Positions 54,901 to 62,818 of a stretch of 64,000 nt of DNA are shown one piece after another. How positions within the stretch are numbered: position 1 is the first letter of the stretch; each line of letters begins with the position of its first letter. Origin of the DNA: Arthrobacter sp. EM1 (GTDB taxonomy: Bacteria > Actinomycetota > Actinomycetes > Actinomycetales > Micrococcaceae); contig NZ_CP124836.1 of assembly GCF_029964055.1 (NCBI RefSeq), positions 682,001 to 746,000 on the forward strand. Reading direction: 5' to 3'. The notes under the pieces were generated by a model. The model made no database searches and was not told the origin of the DNA. It saw only the letters and a program-made list of their open reading frames with translations. The translations under genes and the position numbers were made by a program.

Positions 54901-57900
54901 CTCCCTTGCTTCCGGCGGTTTCCGTGAACTGCGCCGTCAACGGCGCTGAGCCGCCGGGACCGATGACCAGGGGCAATACCGGGGGTGCGGCGAGGACGAA
55001 TCCGCTGGCCCCGGTTCCGGTGATCGCCACTTTGGTGATGACCAGATCCTTGTCACCGGTGTTGCTCAGGGCTACCGTGGCGGAGTCCGTCACCTTATGC
55101 TGGACGACTCCGCTGTTGAGCCGGTGCATCACGAGCCAGTCGTCGTAGAAGCCGGGGACGGGCTGTCCGGCCCGGCGGGTTGCCTGCGTATTGCTGAGTG
55201 TCAGCGTCCCGCCGACATTTTGGACCACGAAGGACGCGCTGCGGGTTGAGGTCCGGCCGGCATCGTCGACGGCGGTAACCACCAGGGTGTGGGTACCGTT
55301 GCCGATGCTAAACGGAGCGCTGTAGCCGGCGGCTGGTGCGCCGTCGACTGCGTAGCTCAGTGTGGTGATCTGGGAACCGGCGGAAGCTTGTCCACCCAGG
55401 GAAACAGTCGCCTGGCCCCCGGCGTAGTCACCGGCAAGGGTTTGCCCGTTGACCGTCACCGAGATCACCGGGTTCAGCAGGTTGGCGCCCTTGATGGTGA
55501 CCCAGTTGATCTTGGTGTTGGTTCCGGCCGGGGAAAGGGTGAGCATACCGTCGGTGACGTTTACGGTGGTGGTGCCCGTTTTGAAGGGAGCCGTGCCGCT
55601 GGGGGTGAACGGTGCAACGAGTGCGGTGCCTTCGACATTCAAGGCATGTGTGGAGTCAAGATAGCCCGCGTCGCCGACGGAGGCACTGACTTCGTAACTG
55701 CCGTTGGGAACCGCGCGCTGCCACACGCCATCGGTGCCGCCCTTGCTGGCCGTCTGCATCTGAATCAGTGACTGCAGCAGCGGATCCGAGGGAAAGGTGA
55801 TCCCTGCAGCCGCGGTCGTGCGGTTTCTTGCTTCCAGCGTGCGGTCCGTCGGGGTGCCGTTGACCAGCCAGCCGAAGCCGCGGGCGTCGTACATCCCACC
55901 GGTGTCGGCGGTCCACCCGCTGGGGGTGATGGCTCCCGGCAAGGTGAAGTTGTACGCGGCCGTGGGAACTGTGGCCGGCTGGGTGTCCAGGCCCGGACCC
56001 TTGATCGACACCCAGTTGATCTTGGAGTTAGTGCCGCTGGAGGACAAGGTCAACTTGCCGTCTGCGACGGTAATCTGCCGTGATCCGGTCTGGAAAGGCG
56101 ATGTTCCGGTGGGAACGAAAGTGGCGATCAGCGGCTGCCCTTCGGCAGCAATCCCGTGCGTCGAGTCAAGGTAGCCGGCGTCGCCGGCCGAGACTGCCAC
56201 CGTGTAGGTGCCATTTGGGAGCTCGTACTCCCATATCCCGGTTGTCACGTTGCTTGCGGGGCCCATCGTGTTCAGCGACTGCAGCAGCGGATCCGACGGG
56301 TATGCGATTCCGGGTGTGGCCGCAGTCCGGTACCGGGTGGCGGCGCTCCGGTCAGTGGGCGTTGTGCCGACCAGCCAGCCGAACTTTCGCTGGGCCTGGA
56401 AGGCTGCTCCGGTATCAGCGGTCCAGCCGGCCGGCGTCGGAGCACCGGCAGTCTGGAAATTCACCTTGACCTGGGCGCCGACCGTCGGATCGCCACCGGG
56501 ATCGGTAGGGGCCGGAACGACATCGATGTAATCAATCTTGGTGTTGGTACCGCCGAGGGCGTCAACGGTCAGAAAACCGTCGGTCACAGTCACCCGGGTC
56601 ACAGCGGTGTTGTGCCGGGTGTCGCTGCCTGCGGCACCGGACGGGGCGAAGCGGTCGATGACCTTTTTGCCTTCCAGATTGATGGAATGCAACTCCGGCG
56701 CCGTCTGCGGTGCAGCATCTCCGACAGCCACCGTCACGTCGTAGTCGCCGTTGGGGACCGCCGCCTCCCAGAAGGCGTAGGTGGACAGGCCGTTGAAGGC
56801 TGCCAGGTCCGCCGACTGCATATGCATCAAGGTGTTCAGGCGCAGGTCCGGCTGGGTGGTGCTGCGAAGCCGGCCGTTCCCGGGACCCGCAGTCCCGGCC
56901 GTGGAAAGGTCGATCGGGGAACCTGTCGCCTGGCTCTTCCAGCCGTAGCTGAGGCCCGTGCCTTGGTCGGTGCGGGTCCGGGGGCCAAACGGCTCACCGA
57001 AGTCGCGGAGGTACCCGGTGGGCAGACCGGCCGCCAGATTGGAGAAGTTGACCTTGAAGGCTCCGCTACCGACCGGAGCGGCGGTGGCGGGACGCAGACC
57101 AGTGACCAGGAAAACGTAGTCCTGGAAGTCGCCGTTGCTGGCGTCCTCGAAAGCCACAATGTAGCTGTTGGCGATGGCCACTCCGGCGCGGTCTTTCGCC
57201 GGGTACACCCGGGCGCGGTGGGCCACGCCGCCGGTGTTGAGCCGGTCCTCCGTGTAGCCGGTCCGCAGGAATGCGTTGGAGTAGTAGTACAGCCCGAAGC
57301 TCTGGTTTCCCGGATCGAAAGTCTTCACCGTTCCGGGCGAGGACGGCGGAAGCAGTGACTGATAGCCGGCGGTATCGATCGAGCCGAGCTTGTGCAGCTC
57401 TGCGGGCCGTCCATCCCCGGTGTACCAACCGAACGGGAGGTCTTCCTTGGGGGCGTACTGGGCCAGGGGCGTCATTGAGACGGCTCCGGTGCCGGACTTG
57501 ACGAACAGCGGCTCCAGCAGCTCGTCACCCTTGGCAATGGCCTGGGTGCCGCCTTCGAGGTTGCTCCAGCCTACGTTGATTTTGTACCCGAGGGTCCCGA
57601 CGACGTCCTGGAGGGTTGGTTCGTTCAGCCCCTCAATGCCGTTCATCGTCAGGCCATAGAGTCCGACGTCGAGTGCGTTGCCACCGGCTGTGATGCGAAG
57701 GACCGCTGAGCGCTGTCCGACGGTGGTACCTGGTTTGAAGGTCGCCTGGATGGTGACGGTGGCGCCTGGAGCCAGCGTGGTCCCGTTCCCGCCTGTGGTG
57801 GTGAACTCGCCCGGGTTGGCCCCGGCGATGCTGGTGCCCAAGGCCGCGGGAGCGGACCCGGTGTTGGTGATGGTGACGGACTTCGTGGCTCCCGTGGTGC

Positions 57901-60900
57901 TCTTGACCGCCGAGAAGACCATCTCGGGCGCCGAAGAGGTGAGCGGCGCGGCTTGCTGGCCGGCCGGTACCCGAAGCAGGAACATGGCCTGGTTACTGCC
58001 GCTGCGGTCGTACTGGTTGACGTACAGGTTGCCGGTTTTGGGATCTTCCACGACTTCCAGGGGGTCGTTGAAGCCGTCGACGTTGCCGATTGCGGAGTTG
58101 GGAACCCCGGTGATTCCCAGTGAGGTCTGTTCGCCGAGGACCTTGCCGGTGGCGGGGTCCACCTGCATAAACAAGAGGTCATTGTTGTTGGAGAACCGGG
58201 TCACAATAAGCCGGCCTTTGAGCTGGCCGCCGAAGGAGCTGCTCTTGTACTCGATGGACCCGTTGGGCGACTTGTTGAAGCCGAGGTCATAGGCGAAACC
58301 CCGGTAGTTTGGGTCGGCTTTGGTGCCGGAGGGGTATTTAGTGCCGCCCTGGCCGGGGGACACCGGCGGATTCGCCGGGTCGTTGCCTTCGTTCAGGACC
58401 CACTCACAGCGTTCCGGGTTGGGATGGCCATAGTAGCCTCCCTGCACGACGTCGAAGAGGAAGTCGCGCTGGGTGGGCTGGTTGCCGATCGCGGGAACCG
58501 AGCCGCCGGTGTATCCCCGGCGCAGGCACTGGGAGGTTACGTCCAGACCGTTGACGGAGCTGAATCCGGGAATCCCGGCCGCCGCCACCCTGGTGTACGT
58601 GCCGTTGGAGTTCTTGATGACACCGGGGGAGTTTGCGCCGCCGGCGGTTCCGTTCGTGGGCACGTACAAGTGGCCGTTGGAGTGCCACACCAGGTCGTAG
58701 GCGTTGCGTATGCCGGTGGCATAGATCTTCAGTGGCGCACCTGCCGCGTAGGGGTTGTAGGTTCCCCCTCCGGAGGTCTGCACGCTGATCGGCGTCGCGG
58801 TGGAGATGGCCTGCTGCACGGCCGGGTCGGCCGGGTCGAAGACCAGAGTGGCCGCTGTGAGCAGTTTCTCGCCTCGCTGGCCCCAGGAGTTGTCCAGGTC
58901 GCCGGCGCCTTGGTTGGATCCCTGCATAAAGTACAGCCGCCCGTCCGGGCCATACGCCATCGAGTTGGTGAGGTGGTCAGCCTGGGAACGGGGGAGACCC
59001 GTGAAGACCTTGGACTCGGTCTGCAGCGAGGCCCCGGAGAGCATGCTGACGCCCGAAATCCATTCACCTTGTTCGTTGAAGGTGTTGGCACTGGTTGACG
59101 TGATCCACAGCTTCGGGCTGGCTGCCGTTCCGGTTTTGTCGAAGACCAGGCCGATGATGGCACGGCCCGCGTAACCCAGGCTCTCCATGTTGGAGAGGGA
59201 TCCGTCGGCTGCAACCGTGAACCGGAAGAGGCCCTGTCCGATGGTGGACGCATACATTTTGCCGTCCGGGCCGAACGCCATCGATGACCAGTATTTCCCT
59301 GCCGCCACCGGCTGTTCGACCTTGTCAAAGGACACCCCGGTCAGGGGTGAGTAGTTCGCCCCGGTACTCGTTCCACCGGAACCGGTGGTGAAGACAGAAG
59401 TGAAAGGGACGAATGCGGCACCGTAGTTGTCCTTGACGTTGCCGGTCACGACGAAGCGGTAGCTTGTGTTGGCCTTTAATGGGCTGCTTGCCTGGGTGGA
59501 AATCACATCATTGCCACCGGAGGTTCCGGTCGATGACGGCACCTCGACGCCGGTGGATGTTTCGTAGAGGTGCACGTTGCCGGGCAGTGTTGTGGCATCC
59601 ACACCCACGCCGGCGTAGGGGACGCGGATGGTTGCCGATACGCCGTCGGTGGGATCCTGCCCGGTTGAGCGGTTGTCCGGGCGCATCGTGTCAACATGGG
59701 GCGCCCGCTCGATGCCGACGATATCGATGTAGGCGATCTTCGTGTTGGTTCCGCCCGCGGCGGTCACGGTGAGGGCGCCGTCCCAAACACCGACGACGAC
59801 GGTCGTGGTCTGGTACTCCTGACCGGCTGTGCCTTGGAACTTCTCAATGCCGACGCCCGCCTCGACGTTGAGGGCATGAACGGAGTTGTACCCTGCCGCG
59901 AACGCCATGTCCCCGGCCGCGATCGTCACCCGGTAAAGTCCGTCCGGTACCGAGGCTTCCCAGACGCCTTCGGTTTTGACACCGTTAGTGCCTGGGTCGT
60001 CGCCGTACTGCATGTGCAGGATGGAATCGAGCCGGTCGTCGATGCCTACCCGGCCCCTGTCACGGCCATTGCCGACCAGGCTCAAGGGATTTCCGTCCGG
60101 GGTCTTCCAGCCGTAGGTCAAGCCCGTGCCCTGGTTGGGTCCGGTGCGCGGACCGAAGGATTCGCCCCAGTCAGCGGCGTAGCCGGGTGCCGGAAGGCCT
60201 GATGTGGTGGTGAAGTCGACCTTGATATTGGTCGTGTTGGGTACCACCGGAACGGCGTGGGCCTCATTGGAGGGGCCGGATTCGTTCGCCGACAGGTCCA
60301 CGGCAGTGACCACGTAGAAATACGTGGTCCCGTTAGTGGCGGTGGTGTCCGTGTAGCCCGTGCCCGTGACGAGCGCCGAGCCGGACAGGAGGGAGCCGGT
60401 ATCGCCAACGACCGGCTGCAGCGAACGGTAGACACGGTAACCGGCAAGGTCCGCGGCGGCGGAAGCGGTCCAGCTCAGCGTTACTTTTGTGTCGCCGGAA
60501 ACCGCTGAAAGCGCCGCCGGCGCCGGTGGCGGAGTAACGTCCAGGGCCTGGATCGTGGCACGGGCCGACGATGTCCGCTGTCCGGCTGCTTCGTTCGAAC
60601 CCGCGGAGACATTCCCGGCGCCGTCAACGGCGGTCACCGCGTAATAGTAGGTCGTCCCCGAAACGGCGGAGACGTCGCTGAAGGAAGTGCCTGCAAGGGT
60701 TTCCGTCCCGGTCAGCGGCAGTCCCTTCAGGTCGACGCCGCTGCTGGTGGCCCGGAAGACCCGGTAGCCCGTGACGTCGCGGGAGCGGCTGGCTGTCCAG
60801 GCCAGATCGACGCCAGCGGACCCACCGGTGGCGACGAGCTCCGTTGGCGCAATGGGAGCCTCGCTGTCCACCCCGTCCTTGGAGTAGCCCACAGAGATCA

Positions 60901-62467
60901 GAGCGTCACCGTAGGCCTGGAAGTACTCCACGGTCACCAGGTGCGGACCGTCGGCCAGGACAACATCGGTGGTTTTGACTGCAGAGGCGGACTGCTGAAC
61001 CCACTGGTCAACGATCGTCCGGCCGTCAACTATCAGTCGAAGTCCGTCGTCGGCCCGGGTGGTGAAGCTGTAGGTCCCGGCACCGGAGGTGATCGTCTTG
61101 GCCCAGCGGGCCGAGTATTGCTCGGGACCAACGCCGGCAGGTCCGGAGCCGGCGGTGAAATTGAAGCCAATGTCGGCATCACAATCCGCGCGAACCGGGG
61201 ACCCGGACAACGAGGTACCGATGAAATACTGCACCTGCCATTCGCCTGCGAGGCACGAGCTGTTGTTCACGGCGGTGGCGGCGGCCGGTTCTGGCACAGG
61301 GGTGGAGCTGATCGTCGGCGTCGGCGTCGGCACCGGCGAGGCGGTGGTGGTCGGCGTTGCGGTCGGCGTCGGCGTGGCGGTGGTGGTGGGCGTTGCGGTC
61401 GGCGTCGGCGTGGCGGTGGTGGTCGGCGTTGCGGTCGGCGTCGGCGTGGCGGTGGTGGTCGGCGTTGCGGTCGGCGTCGGCGTGGCGGTGGTGGTCGGCG
61501 TTGCGGCCGCTGCGGGCAGTTCAGCCGAGGCGAAGTCCTGGAACACTGCCGTCATGGGGGTGGACGCGGGCAACGCGCCCCGGCTGGCCAGGATCCCGGC
61601 GAAAGTTGCGACGTCCGTCAGGGGCGACGGCTTGAGGGCGGAACCGTCGATGAAATTTGCCGGCAGGTCCAGCCGTCCCACCGGAACGGGTGCGTCAGCG
61701 CCGATCTGATAGGCGGCGATCAGGGAGTTCTCGGCAGGGTTCACGTCCAGGGTCAGCTGAACCGGACGGTTCCCGATGAGGTTCTGGCTGGTGCCGACTG
61801 ATACCAGATCCGCGGACGTCGGCGCAGCCGTGGTGGCGGGCTCGGACACGCCGTTCCGTTCGCGCTTGAGCTCGATTCGGCGCTCGCCGGCTGTTCCTCC
61901 GCCGCCCAACATCAGGGTCGCGAGGTTATCGTCGTTCGGACCGAACCATAGGCCGAGCTGGGCGCCACCGGCAAGATCCGCGGGACTGATCACAGTGGTG
62001 GATAGCCGAAGTGTCCTCGTGGTCAGTTTGAGTCCTACGCCCAGCGCGTTGTCCTGGTCGTTCGCGGCTCCTGACACCGTTCCCGGTGTGGCGACGACGT
62101 TGAGGGCGCCGTTCGCGGTGGCGAGGTTTTCACGGGCGAAGTAGGGTGTGCTGCCTGTGGCAGCCGAGGGAAGCACGGACGTAAAACCGGTCCCGGCGCC
62201 GTCGGGGGTCTGCAGGCCGCCTGATATCCCCGCGAAGTCCAGGGATACGGTGTTGCCGGCCGCAGCGACCCCGTTTGGGGGCAGCGGAGAGTAAGGCGAG
62301 CTGTCCCACTGTGCGGGATCGGCGGGGTACACAGCCGTCGGGGCTGCACTCGCGGTAGTCGCTGAAAGCGTCGCCGCGAGGACTGCGGTGGTGGCGATAA
62401 CTGCGGTTCCTCGGTGGAGCCACCCACGGGTCCGCGGGTCCACGGCATTGACGGCTTTTCTAGACAC
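51932..62467 (-). CDS. Giant secreted multidomain protein (PA14-like, FN3, malectin-like, beta-propeller)
   Basis: A 3,511-residue exported protein. In order and approximate residues: signal peptide (1-45), N-terminal beta domain (50-310), Thr/Pro linker (320-385), PA14-like domain (405-525), two FN3 domains (530-740), malectin-like domain (746-919), Big-type Ig domain (920-1032) and a glucose/sorbosone-dehydrogenase-like propeller (1040-1500). Next come choice-of-anchor and DUF4114-like segments (FEDASNGDFQDYVFLVTGL), three diverged malectin-like modules, an Ig module, and another anchor/DUF4114 pair. Three FN3-malectin units, identical at protein level as far as seen, complete it. No LPXTG, SLH or C-terminal helix is visible, so attachment must be by carbohydrate binding or it is released. 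GTG 62467 follows GGAAGGA; the ATG at 62491 lacks a site. Probably a polysaccharide-binding matrix or adhesion protein; enzyme activity of the propeller is unproven. Confidence 0.88.
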   Translation of the reverse strand: MSRKAVNAVDPRTRGWLHRGTAVIATTAVLAATLSATTASAAPTAVYPADPAQWDSSPYSPLPPNGVAAAGNTVSLDFAGISGGLQTPDGAGTGFTSVLPSAATGSTPYFARENLATANGALNVVATPGTVSGAANDQDNALGVGLKLTTRTLRLSTTVISPADLAGGAQLGLWFGPNDDNLATLMLGGGGTAGERRIELKRERNGVSEPATTAAPTSADLVSVGTSQNLIGNRPVQLTLDVNPAENSLIAAYQIGADAPVPVGRLDLPANFIDGSALKPSPLTDVATFAGILASRGALPASTPMTAVFQDFASAELPAAAATPTTTATPTPTATPTTTATPTPTATPTTTATPTPTATPTTTATPTPTATPTTTASPVPTPTPTISSTPVPEPAAATAVNNSSCLAGEWQVQYFIGTSLSGSPVRADCDADIGFNFTAGSGPAGVGPEQYSARWAKTITSGAGTYSFTTRADDGLRLIVDGRTIVDQWVQQSASAVKTTDVVLADGPHLVTVEYFQAYGDALISVGYSKDGVDSEAPIAPTELVATGGSAGVDLAWTASRSRDVTGYRVFRATSSGVDLKGLPLTGTETLAGTSFSDVSAVSGTTYYYAVTAVDGAGNVSAGSNEAAGQRTSSARATIQALDVTPPPAPAALSAVSGDTKVTLSWTASAAADLAGYRVYRSLQPVVGDTGSLLSGSALVTGTGYTDTTATNGTTYFYVVTAVDLSANESGPSNEAHAVPVVPNTTNIKVDFTTTSGLPAPGYAADWGESFGPRTGPNQGTGLTYGWKTPDGNPLSLVGNGRDRGRVGIDDRLDSILHMQYGDDPGTNGVKTEGVWEASVPDGLYRVTIAAGDMAFAAGYNSVHALNVEAGVGIEKFQGTAGQEYQTTTVVVGVWDGALTVTAAGGTNTKIAYIDIVGIERAPHVDTMRPDNRSTGQDPTDGVSATIRVPYAGVGVDATTLPGNVHLYETSTGVEVPSSTGTSGGNDVISTQASSPLKANTSYRFVVTGNVKDNYGAAFVPFTSVFTTGSGGTSTGANYSPLTGVSFDKVEQPVAAGKYWSSMAFGPDGKMYASTIGQGLFRFTVAADGSLSNMESLGYAGRAIIGLVFDKTGTAASPKLWITSTSANTFNEQGEWISGVSMLSGASLQTESKVFTGLPRSQADHLTNSMAYGPDGRLYFMQGSNQGAGDLDNSWGQRGEKLLTAATLVFDPADPAVQQAISTATPISVQTSGGGTYNPYAAGAPLKIYATGIRNAYDLVWHSNGHLYVPTNGTAGGANSPGVIKNSNGTYTRVAAAGIPGFSSVNGLDVTSQCLRRGYTGGSVPAIGNQPTQRDFLFDVVQGGYYGHPNPERCEWVLNEGNDPANPPVSPGQGGTKYPSGTKADPNYRGFAYDLGFNKSPNGSIEYKSSSFGGQLKGRLIVTRFSNNNDLLFMQVDPATGKVLGEQTSLGITGVPNSAIGNVDGFNDPLEVVEDPKTGNLYVNQYDRSGSNQAMFLLRVPAGQQAAPLTSSAPEMVFSAVKSTTGATKSVTITNTGSAPAALGTSIAGANPGEFTTTGGNGTTLAPGATVTIQATFKPGTTVGQRSAVLRITAGGNALDVGLYGLTMNGIEGLNEPTLQDVVGTLGYKINVGWSNLEGGTQAIAKGDELLEPLFVKSGTGAVSMTPLAQYAPKEDLPFGWYTGDGRPAELHKLGSIDTAGYQSLLPPSSPGTVKTFDPGNQSFGLYYYSNAFLRTGYTEDRLNTGGVAHRARVYPAKDRAGVAIANSYIVAFEDASNGDFQDYVFLVTGLRPATAAPVGSGAFKVNFSNLAAGLPTGYLRDFGEPFGPRTRTDQGTGLSYGWKSQATGSPIDLSTAGTAGPGNGRLRSTTQPDLRLNTLMHMQSADLAAFNGLSTYAFWEAAVPNGDYDVTVAVGDAAPQTAPELHSINLEGKKVIDRFAPSGAAGSDTRHNTAVTRVTVTDGFLTVDALGGTNTKIDYIDVVPAPTDPGGDPTVGAQVKVNFQTAGAPTPAGWTADTGAAFQAQRKFGWLVGTTPTDRSAATRYRTAATPGIAYPSDPLLQSLNTMGPASNVTTGIWEYELPNGTYTVAVSAGDAGYLDSTHGIAAEGQPLIATFVPTGTSPFQTGSRQITVADGKLTLSSSGTNSKINWVSIKGPGLDTQPATVPTAAYNFTLPGAITPSGWTADTGGMYDARGFGWLVNGTPTDRTLEARNRTTAAAGITFPSDPLLQSLIQMQTASKGGTDGVWQRAVPNGSYEVSASVGDAGYLDSTHALNVEGTALVAPFTPSGTAPFKTGTTTVNVTDGMLTLSPAGTNTKINWVTIKGANLLNPVISVTVNGQTLAGDYAGGQATVSLGGQASAGSQITTLSYAVDGAPAAGYSAPFSIGNGTHTLVVTAVDDAGRTSTRSASFVVQNVGGTLTLSNTQATRRAGQPVPGFYDDWLVMHRLNSGVVQHKVTDSATVALSNTGDKDLVITKVAITGTGASGFVLAAPPVLPLVIGPGGSAPLTAQFTETAGSKGVRVAQLEISSSDTVSAVKTVQLRGIFMTAPEGTNELTLSQISQAFGITTAYGTLAPGAQIPNSALNGDEVRSPFWKRADSTKAVTVRQLASFHGCCSSGERIDIDGTAADASGLYAQTILPLNLGVTGPLEFDANPAGAFPLKIAGQSTNNSNYLAVKTWPVRDRAGQLVPGSYVVAQDYMYSANDCTAGSANCDYQDNVYLITNIIPAGAPDTTAPAAPAGLSATAGTNTVNLAWTAGTEPDLAGYHVERATTAAGPWNRLTGTTPTTGTTYTDTTPPANTTLLYRIIAIDTSANASAPSATATATTTTPATQQPIRINAGGPALTTGGVNWLADTYFTGGKSYTNPQVTAIAATTDDPLFLSEHSGAGGFSYAIPVQPGNYTVKLHFAEIWHGATGGGPGGPGQRVFNVNLEGGTPEITNLDLNATVAPMTAHTITQQLNITDGTLNLDFTATTDEPKISAIEIIPAGAPDTTAPAAPAGLSATAGTNTVNLAWTAGTEPDLAGYHVERATTAAGPWNRLTGTTPTTGTTYTDTTPPANTTLLYRIIAIDTSANASAPSATATATTTTPATQQPIRINAGGPALTTGGVNWLADTYFTGGKSYTNPQVTAIAATTDDPLFLSEHSGAGGFSYAIPVQPGNYTVKLHFAEIWHGATGGGPGGPGQRVFNVNLEGGTPEITNLDLNATVAPMTAHTITQQLNITDGTLNLDFTATTDEPKISAIEIIPAGAPDTTAPAAPAGLSATAGTNTVNLAWTAGTEPDLAGYHVERATTAAGPWNRLTGTTPTTGTTYTDTTPPANTTLLYRIIAIDTSANASAPSATATATTTTPATQQPIRINAGGPALTTGGVNWLADTYFTGGKSYTNPQVTAIAATTDDPLFLSEHSGAGGFSYAIPVQPGNYTVKLHFAEIWHGATGGGPGGPGQRVFNVNLEGGTPEITNLDLNATVAPMTAHTITQQLNITDGTLNLDFTATTDEPKISAIEIIPA
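51941..54280 (-). repeat. Three 780-bp near-identical tandem repeats
   Basis: Units at 51941-52720, 52721-53500 and 53501-54280 look the same base for base, except for T to G at 54242 in the promoter-distal plus-strand end of the third unit. Each encodes 260 residues: one FN3 domain (LSATAGTNTVNLAWTAGTEP) and one malectin-like domain (QPIRINAGGPALTTGGVNWL). The gene stop falls exactly at the unit boundary, where GGT (Gly) of inner units is replaced by TGA. Such identity points to very recent duplication or ongoing homogenisation. Confidence 0.97.
61341..61505 (-). repeat. 36-bp tandem repeats coding a Thr/Pro linker
   Basis: Units start at 61341, 61377, 61413 and 61449, with a partial fifth at 61485. 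They encode 12-residue blocks of the form ATPTTTATPTPT (about residues 321-376 of the giant secreted protein). Such linkers are usual sites of O-mannosylation. Copy number could vary by slippage without changing the frame. Confidence 0.92.
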
Positions 62468-62818
62468 AGGCTGTCCTTCCCCACAAAACATTCGTTGGCC
62501 GGCCGGCGCGAGGCGCGGCGGGCCATCCTAGTAATCGAGACCTCTGCAGAGCGGCTTTAGGAAGGCTGGCAGTGTGTTTTCCGGCGTCATTGACGTCACT
62601 GCAGCCGATTCGTGGCCCACTTCACTTCAACAATCTCTCAGGCCTGCGGACGGCTGAACATACCCGCTGGAAAAGACACGTAAGGAGCTTTTTGAAGCAA
62701 GTAGCATCACGAAGCTACCTAGGTAATACACGGTCCCCTGCAGTAAAAGGGCGCACGAAAAAGGGCCAACCGGCTAGTGCCGGTCAGCCCCTTTCAGGGG
62801 GTCGGACAGGGCGCCGTC
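62468..62818 (-). promoter_or_regulatory. Intergenic region upstream of the giant secreted protein
   Basis: This 351-bp gap lies between the BY-kinase stop and the giant gene start, both minus. It contains the BY-kinase terminator (62758-62795), an inverted repeat GTAGC-N8-GCTAC (62701-62718) and a directly adjoining 10-bp palindrome, TACCTAGGTA (62716-62725). The stretch 62560-62740 is AT-richer than the genes and should hold the giant gene promoter; I could not pick a convincing -35/-10 pair. No gene is seen. Confidence 0.45.
62758..62795 (-). terminator. Factor-independent terminator after the BY-kinase gene
   Basis: On the minus strand a GC-rich stem (GGGCTGACCGGC with GCCGGTTGGCCC, loop ACTA, one small internal mismatch) is followed directly by five T residues (62758-62762). 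It lies about 25 bp after the BY-kinase stop, a classical intrinsic terminator. Confidence 0.85.

Noticed and set aside
61341..61505. CRISPR-like array
   Set aside because: The 36-bp repeats are directly adjacent with no unique spacers and encode an in-frame Thr/Pro linker; no cas genes are present.
62468..62491. ATG 62491 as start of the giant secreted protein
   Set aside because: No ribosome-binding site precedes it. The GGAAGGA that could serve as one lies after it and is placed correctly for GTG 62467, which also gives a normal signal peptide.
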